Assembly (NCBI GenBank): GCA_021107435.1
Contig: JAIOSV010000097.1
Span: forward strand, 1 to 64,000
From: Candidatus Sabulitectum sp.
Lineage (GTDB): Bacteria; Fermentibacterota; Fermentibacteria; Fermentibacterales; JCC-6
DNA: 64,000 nucleotides
Direction of reading: 5' to 3'
A program made the position numbers and the translations under genes. Each line of letters starts with the position of its first letter. Within the stretch, counting starts at the first letter, position 1. The notes beneath the pieces were generated by a model. That model was given only the letters and a program-made list of their open reading frames with translations. It ran no database searches and had not been told where the DNA came from. Shown piece by piece: positions 36,415 through 45,882 of this stretch.

Positions 36415-37203
36415 ATGAAAAAACTGATCACCACCGTTTTTCTTGGTGTGATTGCGGTTTTCTCTGGTTGCGGAGATTCTGCAACGGAGATACAGGGAAC
36501 TCTCCCTGTGGTTACCGGAATCACTATTGACACAATCGCAAGTACCGGTGACACCATCTTCGTTACCTGGACTGCCCTGGATTCCACCCTGGTAGACGGG
36601 TATTTCCTCTGGACAAGAATAAATATGGAAGGCCCGTGGTCACTGGCCGACTTGTGCGATCGAAATACCGGATCCCACATTGCTGCCAGCTCTGCTTTCT
36701 ATGCTGTTATGGCTTTCAAGGGAGATGATACTTCTTCTGAATTAAGTCTGTCTGTGGATACAAAAACTGAAGGTATTTCGGAAATCAGAGAACTTTTCAC
36801 TATAAAGGCTCCTGTTGGATTCCGGGTTGACCTTGAGGGTGATTCTCTCATCGCGGGAGACCCCAGATCAGCTGAGTTCGCTCAGCATTTCGTTGTCGAG
36901 AGAAATTGGCTTGGCGAAAGATACATCTTCCCGGGCAGCGCTCACCCTGAGTTGTGGCCGGGCGGTACCAGAACAAGAATCTCATCAATCGGCGGACTTG
37001 TGGCCCCGGCACCGAACGACACAATCAACTGGCGAGACAGCATTTCCTACGGAGGAGACTTCTTTCTTGAGCTTGATAACGGTTTCTACTGTATGCTCAA
37101 GGGTACTCATACATTCCCTGACACTGTAAGTATGACAGATACACTGGTTATCAAGGGACAGGTTCAACCGATCACGGGTGTCCGGGTATTCAGCGAACAG
37201 TAA
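36415..37203 (+). CDS. Lipoprotein, unknown function
   Basis: From ATG 36415 (GGAGGGG upstream) the 262-residue protein has a lipoprotein signal peptide ending in FSGC. The mature part reads like a fibronectin-type beta-sandwich followed by a second beta domain. No catalytic motif is seen. It follows the aldolase gene by 57 bases and ends at a strong terminator. Confidence 0.75.
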   Translation: MKKLITTVFLGVIAVFSGCGDSATEIQGTLPVVTGITIDTIASTGDTIFVTWTALDSTLVDGYFLWTRINMEGPWSLADLCDRNTGSHIAASSAFYAVMAFKGDDTSSELSLSVDTKTEGISEIRELFTIKAPVGFRVDLEGDSLIAGDPRSAEFAQHFVVERNWLGERYIFPGSAHPELWPGGTRTRISSIGGLVAPAPNDTINWRDSISYGGDFFLELDNGFYCMLKGTHTFPDTVSMTDTLVIKGQVQPITGVRVFSEQ

Positions 37204-37222
37204 AGTACAACGCACATCGTTC

Positions 37223-37252
37223 AAAGGGGAGAGCACAGGCTCTCCCCTTTTT
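37223..37252 (+). terminator. Rho-independent terminator
   Basis: Perfect 12-pair stem AAAGGGGAGAGC/GCTCTCCCCTTT with loop ACAG and a following T run, after the lipoprotein gene and facing the aspartyl-tRNA synthetase gene; it may serve both strands. Confidence 0.88.
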
Positions 37253-37274
37253 CACTGAGTCACTTCCGTATCTG

Positions 37275-38618
37275 CTATGGAGTCAATCTCTTTACATCTC
37301 GGGGAAACATGGTGGTAAGACGGATATTGTCTACTCCCAGAAGCCTGGCTGTAATTCTTTCAAGACCTATTGCAAGCCCTCCGTGAGGCGGTAGACCATA
37401 CTTGTGTGCCTGCAGATAACTCTTGAAATCATCAGGATTCAATCCCATAGCCTCCATTTTGTCTATCTGCTCCCTGTAGTCGTTAATCCTCTGACCACCG
37501 GTTGTTATCTCAAGACCCCTGAACAACAGATCAAAACTGAGAGTCGTACCCGGAACAGCCGGATCATCCTTTGTGTAGAATGGTCTCTTTTCTGTAGGGA
37601 AATGGGTAACAAACACAAAATCGCTGTTCCAGTTTTCAGAGGAATAGGTACAAAGTACCCGTTCCTCCTCCGGCTCAAGATCAGGTTCCTGAGAGTAGTC
37701 CTTCCCGGTTATCTTCCCCGCTATTTCATGGGCCTCTGCAAGGGTCACTACCGGAATATCTTCTCCAATAACCGGCATGTCGGCATCAAGAAGAGCAAGT
37801 TCGTCGGCGCAGGTTTTCTGGAGGTAACTGATGCAGTATTTCAGCAATGCGGTTTCCATAAGCATCACCTCGGTGTGGTCTTTCACAAATCCCATCTCGA
37901 AATCAAGAGAAGTGTACTCGTTGATGTGGCGGCTGGTCTGGTGAGGTTCCGCTCTGAAAACAGGACCCACCTCGAAAACTCTTTCGTAGATTCCCACACC
38001 CATCTGCTTGTAGAACTGGGGAGACTGCGCAAGGTAAGCAGGCCTGCCGAAGTAATCCACTGTGAAGATATTTGCTCCGCCCTCCGCTCCGGCGACACCA
38101 ATCTTTGGTGTACGTATCTCTGTGAATCCCTGCCCGCGTAGAAACTCTGCGAAACCACAGGCAAATGCTTCTGAAATCTTCAGCCTTGCTCTCTCCACAG
38201 GATGGCGGAGGCTTAAGGGTCTGAGATCAAGATTTGTGTCTATATGGAGATCAAGAATTTTCTTTGACAGGTCTACCGGAGGATGCTCTGTCGGAGCAGA
38301 AATAGTGAGAACCTCTTCAACCTGAATCTCAACATTGTTCGGATTGATGGATTTATCTTTGATTTTTGCGTTTTTTACCAAACCAGTAACCTGAATGGAC
38401 TGCTCCTCAGCAAACCCGTCAATCAGATCCTCATTACCTTCACGACCAATTACACACTGCAGAAGACCGTCATGACGGCGAAGAACTATAAAGGCACCCC
38501 ATCCCAGTCTGCGAATTCTCTGGATCATGCCATGAACTTTTACCTCTTGCCCGTCCATTTCTCCCAGTTCTTCAGCAGTCAGCAGTTTCTGATCAGTGGC
38601 GGTTGATACTCTGTACAT
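37275..38618 (-). CDS. aspS: Aspartyl-tRNA synthetase, archaeal/non-GAD type
   Basis: From ATG 38618 (AGGAG upstream) the protein has 447 residues. It has an OB-fold anticodon domain, then the class II core (FAEFLRGQGFTEIRTPKIG, AYLAQSPQFYKQMG, VFRAEPHQTSRHINEYTSLD, GLAIGLERI). At about 440 residues, lacking the GAD insertion of standard bacterial enzymes (~590 residues), it is the archaeal-type AspRS. That type may be non-discriminating and also charge tRNA(Asn) for later amidation; the sequence alone does not settle this. The gene overlaps a small coiled-coil protein gene upstream. Confidence 0.93.
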   Translation of the reverse strand: MYRVSTATDQKLLTAEELGEMDGQEVKVHGMIQRIRRLGWGAFIVLRRHDGLLQCVIGREGNEDLIDGFAEEQSIQVTGLVKNAKIKDKSINPNNVEIQVEEVLTISAPTEHPPVDLSKKILDLHIDTNLDLRPLSLRHPVERARLKISEAFACGFAEFLRGQGFTEIRTPKIGVAGAEGGANIFTVDYFGRPAYLAQSPQFYKQMGVGIYERVFEVGPVFRAEPHQTSRHINEYTSLDFEMGFVKDHTEVMLMETALLKYCISYLQKTCADELALLDADMPVIGEDIPVVTLAEAHEIAGKITGKDYSQEPDLEPEEERVLCTYSSENWNSDFVFVTHFPTEKRPFYTKDDPAVPGTTLSFDLLFRGLEITTGGQRINDYREQIDKMEAMGLNPDDFKSYLQAHKYGLPPHGGLAIGLERITARLLGVDNIRLTTMFPRDVKRLTP

Positions 38619-38977
38619 CAATCATCTCCTGTATTCTGCCCGGCGCTTCTAAGCAGGCGATTCGGTGTGCCTGAAAAATGAGCCAGGGCTTCTTTTATTG
38701 CTTTTTCAAGTAGTTCCAGCCTGGGTAATATAGCTGAAGGAATGTGTTTAATCCTGGACATTTTGTATCGAAGCTGCCGTATGTTGTTGATCATACTCAG
38801 TGCTGAAGGCTGATAGTGACTGCGAGAACGTTCCCGCAATCTCCACAGTGCTTCGACTTCCTCAAGAAGAGCCTCCTCCTTTTCAAGCTGAAATGATCGC
38901 TTAAGGCGGATGAGAGATCTCTCCATAAACCGGAGTTCCTCCACTATATCGGCTGGTGTTCCAGAATTTCCATTCAT
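38618..38977 (-). CDS. Small coiled-coil protein upstream of aspS
   Basis: The 119-residue protein is highly charged and helical (FMERSLIRLKRSFQLEKEEA, then LWRLRERSRS, INNIRQLRYKMSR). Coiled-coil character is strong and there is no membrane segment. Its stop overlaps the aspS start (TGATG). I recognise no family. Translational coupling suggests co-expression with the synthetase. Confidence 0.65.
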   Translation of the reverse strand: MNGNSGTPADIVEELRFMERSLIRLKRSFQLEKEEALLEEVEALWRLRERSRSHYQPSALSMINNIRQLRYKMSRIKHIPSAILPRLELLEKAIKEALAHFSGTPNRLLRSAGQNTGDD

Positions 38978-39067
38978 GTTCAGGTTGCCTTATATTCTGC
39001 TGTTAAAATAGATCCTACATGATGTAATACAGTTGCAAAGATAGCAAATAACCCCTGAGGAGGGAAG

Positions 39068-40141
39068 ATGAGGATACTTGCGGTAAATCCGGGCTCAACT
39101 TCAACAAAAATTTCAGTATTCGAGAATGAAGGTGAAGTCTGGACCCTTAAGCTGTCGCACTCCCCTGAGGAATTAGCCCCGTACGGCTCCAACATTTTCG
39201 AGCAGTATTCGTTCAGGCGCGATGTCATCGTTTCCGCCCTTAAGAACGCCGGGTATCCCGTGGAGAGCCTTGATGGCGTTGTGGGCAGGGGCGGATTGGT
39301 AAAGCCTATTCCCGGAGGAACATATCTTGTTGACGAGAATCTTCTCAAGGATTTAAAAACTGGAATACTGGGTCAGCATGCCTCTAATCTTGGAGGCCCC
39401 ATAGCAGCAGAGCTGGCAAAAACAGCCGGTTGCAGGGCATTCATAGTCGATCCTGTGGTGGTGGATGAGATGGAACCCATAGCAAAGTATTCAGGGCATC
39501 CGGATATCTCCAGAAGAAGCATATTCCATGCCCTCAACCAGAAAGCTGTCGCCAGAAAGGCAGCAGGAGAACTGGGAAAAGAGTACGAAAATTGCAATTT
39601 CGTAGTGATTCACCTCGGAGGGGGAATAAGTGTAGGAGCTCACAGGAAGGGACAAGTTGTGGATGTGAACAACGCCCTGGATGGAGAGGGGCCTTTTACC
39701 CCGGAAAGGTCAGGTGGACTGCCTGTAGGTGATTTTGCGAGACTTTGCTTTTCCGGAAAATACACTCTGGCCGATGTTAAAAAAAAGATAAAGGGAAAAG
39801 GCGGTATTGTTGCCTATCTGGGAACGAACGACATGCTGAAGGTTGAAGATGAGGTGGAGAAGGGCAACGAGCACTGGCTTGAGGTGTACCGGGCCATGGC
39901 ATATCAGATCGGCAAGGAAACTGGAGCAATGGCTGTGGTACTAAAGGGAAATGTGGATGCTGTTGTGATCTCAGGCGGAATTGCTTACGATAAAAAATTC
40001 ATTGGCTGGCTGAAGGAAATGATTGAATTCATAGCGCCGGTAATTGTTTACCCCGGCGAAATGGAAATGGAAGCCCTGGCTCTTGGAGCTCTTAGAGTGC
40101 TTACTGAGAAAGAGGAGCCAAAGGTTTACAATCCCGAATAA
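39068..40141 (+). CDS. buk: Butyrate kinase
   Basis: The 357-residue acetate/butyrate kinase family member forms ATP from acyl phosphate. Motifs of the butyrate branch: [16 protein letters not shown] at the N-terminus, [74 protein letters not shown], and [13 protein letters not shown]. It works with the phosphate butyryltransferase encoded 20 kb away. Here it is followed 19 bases later by methylmalonyl-CoA mutase, so the two are likely one transcript. A branched-chain acyl phosphate is an alternative substrate. Confidence 0.95.
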   Translation: MRILAVNPGSTSTKISVFENEGEVWTLKLSHSPEELAPYGSNIFEQYSFRRDVIVSALKNAGYPVESLDGVVGRGGLVKPIPGGTYLVDENLLKDLKTGILGQHASNLGGPIAAELAKTAGCRAFIVDPVVVDEMEPIAKYSGHPDISRRSIFHALNQKAVARKAAGELGKEYENCNFVVIHLGGGISVGAHRKGQVVDVNNALDGEGPFTPERSGGLPVGDFARLCFSGKYTLADVKKKIKGKGGIVAYLGTNDMLKVEDEVEKGNEHWLEVYRAMAYQIGKETGAMAVVLKGNVDAVVISGGIAYDKKFIGWLKEMIEFIAPVIVYPGEMEMEALALGALRVLTEKEEPKVYNPE

Positions 40142-40160
40142 AGGACCGGAGGATATTTCT

Positions 40161-41822
40161 ATGAGCGACAGGTTCAACGAGGCAAAAAAGGCCTGGGAGG
40201 ACACCATACTCGCTAAAGTTCTGGGGAGATTCCCTGAGCGGAGAAAAGAGTTTTTAACGGGTTCAGGCAATCCTGTTGACAGAATTTACTTCCCCTCTGA
40301 GACGGATGGAAAGTATCTTGAGGAGTCAGGCTTCCCGGGGGAATTTCCCTATACCAGAGGCGTTCAGCCAACCATGTACCGGGGCAGGCTCTGGACAATG
40401 AGACAGTACGCCGGATTCGGCAGTGCTGTAGAGTCCAACAAACGATACAGGTTCCTTCTTGATGCCGGGCAGACAGGGCTCTCGGTGGCTTTTGACCTCC
40501 CGACTCAGATAGGGTACGATTCGGATCATCCCCTGTGCGCCGGAGAAGTGGGCAAGGTTGGAGTGGCCATTGACTCTCTTTCAGATATGGAACTTCTGTT
40601 TAAAGATATTCCGCTGGGAAAAGTTTCAACCTCAATGACCATCAATGCCCCCGCTGCTGTTCTTCTTGCCATGTACATTGCAGTTGCGGAAAAGCAGGGA
40701 GTCTCAAGTGACAAACTTCGGGGAACCATTCAGAATGATATTCTGAAAGAGTATATGGCCAGGGGAACATACATTTTCCCTCCGGGGCACTCAATGAGAT
40801 TGATTACCGACATCTTCGGCTTCTGTAAAGAAAAAGTCCCCATGTGGAATACCATTTCCATCAGTGGATATCACATAAGAGAAGCGGGCAGCACAGCGGC
40901 CCAGGAGGTCGGATTTACCATCGCCGATGGAATTGCCTATGTGGAAGCCGCCACAAAAGCCGGACTAAGTGTTGATGACTTTGCGCCCAGACTGAGCTTC
41001 TTCTTCAATGCCCACAACGATCTTCTTGAAGAGGTGGCCAAGTACCGCGCGGCAAGAAGAGTCTGGGCAAAAATAATGAGAGAACGATTCGGCGCGGCAA
41101 ATCCAAAAAGTCTCATGCTGAGATTCCACACGCAAACTGGTGGATCAACACTAACAGCCCAGCAGCCGGACAACAACATCGTAAGGGTGGCGATACAGAC
41201 TCTGGCGGCAGTAATGGGAGGCACCCAGAGTCTTCACACCAACAGTCGTGATGAAGCACTCGCGCTTCCCACGCAGCAGGCAGTTACCATCGCGCTGAGA
41301 ACGCAACAGATAGTTGCACACGAAAGTGGAGTAGCCAATACCATCGACCCTCTTGCCGGCAGCTATTTTGTAGAAAACCTCACCGACAGAATTGAGAAAG
41401 ACGCCATGAACTACATCGCCAATATCGACAGCATGGGCGGAATGGTTAAAGCTGTTGAAGAAGGCTATCCACAGCGCCAGATACAGGATGCTGCCTACGA
41501 TTACCAGAGAAGCATCGAAACAGGTGACAGGGTGGTTGTTGGCTTGAATAAATTCCAGCAGGAAGAACCTCCTCCCACCGGCCTCCTCAGAGTTAACCCG
41601 GCAGTTGAAACCGCACAGAGGAAGAAACTCGCGGCAGACAAGGCAAGCAGAGACAATGACAGAGTAAAAACAACTCTGGAAACCCTCAGGGCTGCAGCCG
41701 ACTCCAGCGATAACCTGATGCCTGCAGTTCTTGACTGTGTGAGATGCTACGGAACCCTTGGTGAAATCTGTGGAGTACTCCGGGAGGAATTCGGAGAGTA
41801 TCAGCCTAAAACCGTTGTATAG
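40161..41822 (+). CDS. mcmA1: Methylmalonyl-CoA mutase large-subunit catalytic domain
   Basis: The start is ATG 40161, with GGAGG upstream; the longer frame lies inside butyrate kinase. The 553-residue protein is the split-type large subunit without a C-terminal B12-binding domain: the substrate domain [20 protein letters not shown], then [57 protein letters not shown] and [15 protein letters not shown]. It equilibrates succinyl-CoA and methylmalonyl-CoA with adenosylcobalamin. No B12-binding small subunit is downstream, so it must be encoded elsewhere. Confidence 0.93.
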   Translation: MSDRFNEAKKAWEDTILAKVLGRFPERRKEFLTGSGNPVDRIYFPSETDGKYLEESGFPGEFPYTRGVQPTMYRGRLWTMRQYAGFGSAVESNKRYRFLLDAGQTGLSVAFDLPTQIGYDSDHPLCAGEVGKVGVAIDSLSDMELLFKDIPLGKVSTSMTINAPAAVLLAMYIAVAEKQGVSSDKLRGTIQNDILKEYMARGTYIFPPGHSMRLITDIFGFCKEKVPMWNTISISGYHIREAGSTAAQEVGFTIADGIAYVEAATKAGLSVDDFAPRLSFFFNAHNDLLEEVAKYRAARRVWAKIMRERFGAANPKSLMLRFHTQTGGSTLTAQQPDNNIVRVAIQTLAAVMGGTQSLHTNSRDEALALPTQQAVTIALRTQQIVAHESGVANTIDPLAGSYFVENLTDRIEKDAMNYIANIDSMGGMVKAVEEGYPQRQIQDAAYDYQRSIETGDRVVVGLNKFQQEEPPPTGLLRVNPAVETAQRKKLAADKASRDNDRVKTTLETLRAAADSSDNLMPAVLDCVRCYGTLGEICGVLREEFGEYQPKTVV

Positions 41823-41856
41823 GCCTGCTGACGCACTGAACTGGCAACTCTCTATT

Positions 41857-41880
41857 GAGGGAGAGAAGATTTTCTCCCTC
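41857..41880 (+). terminator. Hairpin after the mutase gene
   Basis: Eight-pair stem GAGGGAGA/TCTCCCTC with an eight-base loop, 34 bases after the stop. The following sequence lacks a T run, so it is a weak terminator or a transcript-end stabiliser. Confidence 0.45.
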
Positions 41881-41909
41881 TTGACCAGCGTCCTGATCTG
41901 GATTATCAT
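41881..41909 (+). promoter_or_regulatory. Promoter upstream of the secreted protein at 41947
   Basis: TTGACC at 41881-41886, 17-base spacer, TATCAT at 41904-41909; the start codon is 38 bases further on. Confidence 0.5.
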
Positions 41910-41946
41910 TAATCCGGTTTCAATTCTCTAACGGAAAGGTGTCGGG

Positions 41947-42738
41947 ATGAAATTTCTTTTTATTGTCTTGGTGATGGCTGTTGCAGCTTTCGCCGGTAAT
42001 GTTCAGGATAATGTGGGAGACTACACCGGTATTACCTCAGGCCCCGGTGGTGGCGCTGGCGGCTGGGATTATCCCGAGGCCATACTTTTTGATAATGGAC
42101 CGTTTGTTACCGGAGCCGGAGCAGGGTCGGGTGGAGCAGACATATCAGAGCTGGGTTCCGGTGAATCCACCTATGGATTTGGTTTCCAGTTCTCTACCGG
42201 CAATATGATGGCAGACCAGTTTGAGATACCCACAGGAGAAAGCTGGACCATAGAAGGCATCACAACTTTCGGATATCAGACTGGCTCAGGAACCTCATCA
42301 ACAATTACCGGAGTCTATCTTTCAATCTGGGATGACCCGCCTGATACTGGCACTCTGGTATACGGTGATCAGGCAGTAAATGTAATGACAAGCACAGACT
42401 GGAGCAACTGCTACAGGGTGAGCAACGGACAGGCAACAAACACAGATCGTCCTGTCATGGCGAATGTCTGCGAATTCACTGATCTTTATCTGACTGAGGG
42501 AGAGTACTGGCTCGTAGTACAGCTTAACGGATCCGGCTCCTCGGGTCCCTGGTCAAACCCTGTGACAATTACCGGTCAGTCTTCCACCGGTGACGCTATT
42601 CAATACACATCAACCGGATGGGCTCCTGCAGTAATGGGTACTTCCGGCGGAGGCATTGGCCTGCCGTTTATCCTTGACGGGTTCCTGGGATCAGCGCTTG
42701 AGAGAAGCAGCTGGGCCGGCATCAAAACATCGTTCTAA
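41947..42738 (+). CDS. Secreted Gly/Ser-rich beta-sandwich protein
   Basis: The 263-residue protein has a signal peptide (MKFLFIVLVMAVAAFA) and a mature part rich in Gly, Ser and Thr with many predicted beta strands (WTIEGITTFGYQTGSG, GVYLSIWDDPPD, EYWLVVQLNGSG). It ends in LERSSWAGIKTSF and lacks the full sorting tail of other exported proteins in the window. I recognise no family. An intrinsic terminator follows. Confidence 0.7.
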   Translation: MKFLFIVLVMAVAAFAGNVQDNVGDYTGITSGPGGGAGGWDYPEAILFDNGPFVTGAGAGSGGADISELGSGESTYGFGFQFSTGNMMADQFEIPTGESWTIEGITTFGYQTGSGTSSTITGVYLSIWDDPPDTGTLVYGDQAVNVMTSTDWSNCYRVSNGQATNTDRPVMANVCEFTDLYLTEGEYWLVVQLNGSGSSGPWSNPVTITGQSSTGDAIQYTSTGWAPAVMGTSGGGIGLPFILDGFLGSALERSSWAGIKTSF

Positions 42739-42756
42739 TCTGATTCGAGTTTTTAC

Positions 42757-42790
42757 AGGTGAGGCCGGTTCATCCGGTCTCACCTTTTTT
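42757..42790 (+). terminator. Rho-independent terminator
   Basis: Twelve-pair stem AGGTGAGGCCGG/CCGGTCTCACCT with one G-U pair, loop TTCAT, then a T6 run. It ends the transcript of the gene at 41947; the next gene starts only ~50 bases on. Confidence 0.88.
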
Positions 42791-42841
42791 GGTATGCTAT
42801 GACCTGTGAACGATTCTGCCCAAATGGAACGAGGTTTGTTG

Positions 42842-44374
42842 TTGCTTAAGTATTTCCTGCTTCCGGCTCTGTTGATGATTATCTCATGTGGAACCCCGGA
42901 TGGTTCAAACTGGTTGATAAAAACATCAACCAGTGAGGTTACTGTATCTGAGGCAGGCATAATCTGGGACGAACTGGATCAGAGTGAAAGAGCTTTATTA
43001 CTTGCGGGAGACAGCCCTGTTGGTGATTTCGTTTCAGCGCTGGGCAGAGAGACCATGATCCTTCATGAAATCAGCAACGACAGATACCTGCATTCTCCAA
43101 CCATTGAATACATGAGAAAGTGCTGGGTTAGAAGCGCTTCCGCCAAAGCATACAATGACTCTCTGTCCGCATCTGTTCAGGGTGGAATAACAGCAACTGA
43201 CCTCTCAAACTACAGAGAACTTCTTGGAAAAATTGTCTGGTACTCTTCAACCGCAAGGGAAGGTGCGGGTCCAGTTAGACTTCCAGACCTGCCATGGGAT
43301 CTGGCATTCGCGTTTGATACTATGACCACCGGCTCCACCGTGGAAATTGAAGGTGTTTCTTATACTCTCGACTCGTGTATAACCTCACCGGAGAAATTGA
43401 TTGATGAAGCGCATCCTGATACTGACAGAGTAAATACCTTCGCCCTTTCCAGCCTGACTCAAAGCCGCGTGAACAGAAACCTGCTTTCGCTGAAAACTGA
43501 AGCTATGGGAACATTCTCCATTGATTCAGCGTCTGTACTGGCATACTGCGCACATCGCGATTCCCTTGAAGACAGAACAGAACTTGCTTTCTGGAACAAT
43601 GGTGCTATTTCAGCTGAGGAATTTGATGGAATTGTCGCTTTCATTGCTCTGGGTCAGTCGAACGCGGCAAGTTCTCCCCGGTGGGTATATCGCAATCTAA
43701 AAAATCAGGCAGAACTCATAATTGTGGAAGAACTTTATTCCAGAATATATCCTCATGATTATGCAGACATTCAACAGGCCGCAAACAAGTTTGCCACCGA
43801 TCAGGCATATGAACTCCTTTTCAGGCACAATGTAACAAACAGCGTGGTAATCACTGATTCCATGGTCATTGAGGCATATTCCAGTATGGACTCAATTCCA
43901 ATGGTACCGGAGACCCGAACATTCATCTCTATTGCGGCATCATCTACCGTATGCGAAGAAGTTCTTGCCAGATTGAACAGCGGAGATTCTCTTTTCTTAT
44001 CAAATTACTCGGGATACAGCAGGTTCCTTATTCATGGTAACAATTTGCTGTCCAGGCCTGTTAGTGTATCAGAGCTACCCTCAGAGATATCGGCAGTTCT
44101 GTTTGGCCTGAATGAGGTCGATACCGGATGGTATGGTCCTTCTGAAATTGATGAAGACCTGTTCATTGCCTACAGACTTGACCAGATTTTTCCAGCCCAC
44201 CCCACTCCTTTTGAAAAGCTAAGAGAATCCATCAGACACCGGCTTCTCATTCACTGTGAAGAGCAGAGAACAATGGAATGGATCTGCGAACTGGAAAGAG
44301 CCTGCAATCTTCAGATTAACAACGGAATACTTGGAGACCTGCCAGCCGATCCATCTTCATGGAGCGACCTGTAA
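42842..44374 (+). CDS. Lipoprotein, PpiC/SurA-like peptidyl-prolyl isomerase candidate
   Basis: The 510-residue protein begins with a lipoprotein signal peptide (LKYFLLPALLMIISC). The start is uncertain; I favour the TTG at 42842 because GAGG lies seven bases upstream, although GTG 42806 and ATG 42824 are in frame. A long helical region follows; residues ~340-440 (ITDSMVIEAYSSMDSIPM, ETRTFISIAASSTVCEEV, LNEVDTGWYGPSEIDEDL) match the layout of parvulin-type PPIases such as PrsA/SurA. It may help fold exported proteins. The isomerase call is by pattern and not certain. Confidence 0.6.
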   Translation: MLKYFLLPALLMIISCGTPDGSNWLIKTSTSEVTVSEAGIIWDELDQSERALLLAGDSPVGDFVSALGRETMILHEISNDRYLHSPTIEYMRKCWVRSASAKAYNDSLSASVQGGITATDLSNYRELLGKIVWYSSTAREGAGPVRLPDLPWDLAFAFDTMTTGSTVEIEGVSYTLDSCITSPEKLIDEAHPDTDRVNTFALSSLTQSRVNRNLLSLKTEAMGTFSIDSASVLAYCAHRDSLEDRTELAFWNNGAISAEEFDGIVAFIALGQSNAASSPRWVYRNLKNQAELIIVEELYSRIYPHDYADIQQAANKFATDQAYELLFRHNVTNSVVITDSMVIEAYSSMDSIPMVPETRTFISIAASSTVCEEVLARLNSGDSLFLSNYSGYSRFLIHGNNLLSRPVSVSELPSEISAVLFGLNEVDTGWYGPSEIDEDLFIAYRLDQIFPAHPTPFEKLRESIRHRLLIHCEEQRTMEWICELERACNLQINNGILGDLPADPSSWSDL

Positions 44375-44411
44375 TCGGGGATGGAATCTGTTCAAATTCC
44401 ATCCCCCGATT
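44373..44411. terminator. Bidirectional terminator
   Basis: Fifteen-pair stem AATCGGGGATGGAAT with its complement (one bulged C), between the convergent lipoprotein and C25 protease genes. A and T runs are present on both flanks. Confidence 0.82.
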
Positions 44412-44419
44412 CTTTGTTC

Positions 44420-45874
44420 CTATCTTATGATGCAGAGTTTATCAATAACTGCAACACCATCATTTTCAGCTCTTACCAGATAAACACCTGTCTGGAGACT
44501 GGTAATGGTCTCACTGTGATGTCCACTGGCCACTTCACGGCCGGTCATGTCGTGGATTGTGAACTCACCAGATGATGACACGGTAACAGTTCCACAGGCT
44601 GGATTTGCGCTGAAGTGAATAGCCGGTGCCGGCGCGGGATCACCATCTTCAATACCCAGCAAGTGCATTGCAGGCATGACAGTAGGGTCACCAATAACAA
44701 CCATTCCAAGATGCCAGTACTGCTCGGACGGGTTGAAACCGCCACTGATTATGTAGTTCCACCAGGCTTTGTAGGCGTTTCCGAAGCTGTCTCCTTCTCC
44801 CAGTGGTATGTAGAACTGAGCGAACGCAAGCATTGCTCCGCTCTTGGTACTGCCTACAGCGGCAATGCCGGTTTCCGTTCCAAAAACATAGGTGCATCCC
44901 ATGCACCAGTTAGATGTAAAGCGGCAGTTGGAGCAGGCAAAAAGGTTATAGAATCTTGAAGGGGGTTTATCCAGCCAGATGTGCCCGGCTGTAGTAGGGG
45001 GACCCGGGCTCCACGAATGAGATGTCGGCCCTGAATGAACGAAAGGACTGATCCAGTCGTAACCTGCCTGAAGTCTGTTATATCTGTAGTCGGTTCCGTT
45101 GGTGCTGTCGACCTGATTCACAAGCTCAACATCATCATACAGCCTCTCCATTGCTGCACGGTACTGATTCCCCCAGCCAGCCCAGTCATCGTCAACATAG
45201 CAGAGAGCATTCGGGCTGGGGTTTCCATTAAGACGCCATTCATGAAGTCTTGTGAGGTAAGCATCTATCAGATCGTATTCATCGCCGTAGAGAATTACAC
45301 TGGTGGTTATTCTGCCAGCGTATATTTCTGGAAACAGGTCGCCGCTCCATCCATCGTAGATGCTGTCCTGACCGGCAGTACCGATACCGGGATAACCTAT
45401 CCAGTTGTCTTCCCATATTCCGTCAAGATCCATGTAGAAATAGTCGCTGGGGAATGTTTCGTTGGCTTTGGTTCCCCTGCTGACAGTGCATGACCACGGA
45501 ACCGGAATGTCACCCACAAACACAACACCTTCAAGGCCTTCGGCGTACAAATCAGCAAGCCAGGCTCTGATCTCAACAGGGTCAGCGTATGTAATCTCAA
45601 CAACGGCGCAGAAACTGCCTTCGCCCTGAATATCAGCAAGCCACTGATCAATAAGAGCTGAGTCAAGACTGTCTGACATATGCTCTTCCATTACAATCAG
45701 GAAATCTGTACCCTTGGCCTCTCCAATGACAGGTGTCACTATGAGTTCAGTAAATTCAGGTTGCTCAGCTCTGTACTCGGCATAGGTACCCGGTACGAAA
45801 TCTGTATCCGGATTCCTTGTTATCGGCGTATCATCGTAAACGCCAGCGATAAGTAGCAAAATCAGAAAAGACAT
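44420..45874 (-). CDS. Gingipain-like C25 cysteine peptidase with type IX-like sorting tail
   Basis: The 484-residue protein has a short signal peptide (MSFLILLLIAGVY), a caspase-like C25 domain and a C-terminal sorting domain (FSANPACGTVTVSS, GEFTIHDMTGREVASG, LQTGVYLVRAE, DKLCIIR). Catalytic His is H280 in FVHSGPTSHSW and Cys is C314 in FACSNC; GMVVIGDPTVMPA is a further family signature. It lacks the long propeptide of gingipains. It would be secreted by a type IX system to degrade proteins outside the cell, which fits a peptide-fermenting lifestyle. Confidence 0.9.
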   Translation of the reverse strand: MSFLILLLIAGVYDDTPITRNPDTDFVPGTYAEYRAEQPEFTELIVTPVIGEAKGTDFLIVMEEHMSDSLDSALIDQWLADIQGEGSFCAVVEITYADPVEIRAWLADLYAEGLEGVVFVGDIPVPWSCTVSRGTKANETFPSDYFYMDLDGIWEDNWIGYPGIGTAGQDSIYDGWSGDLFPEIYAGRITTSVILYGDEYDLIDAYLTRLHEWRLNGNPSPNALCYVDDDWAGWGNQYRAAMERLYDDVELVNQVDSTNGTDYRYNRLQAGYDWISPFVHSGPTSHSWSPGPPTTAGHIWLDKPPSRFYNLFACSNCRFTSNWCMGCTYVFGTETGIAAVGSTKSGAMLAFAQFYIPLGEGDSFGNAYKAWWNYIISGGFNPSEQYWHLGMVVIGDPTVMPAMHLLGIEDGDPAPAPAIHFSANPACGTVTVSSSGEFTIHDMTGREVASGHHSETITSLQTGVYLVRAENDGVAVIDKLCIIR

Positions 45875-45882
45875 AACAACTC

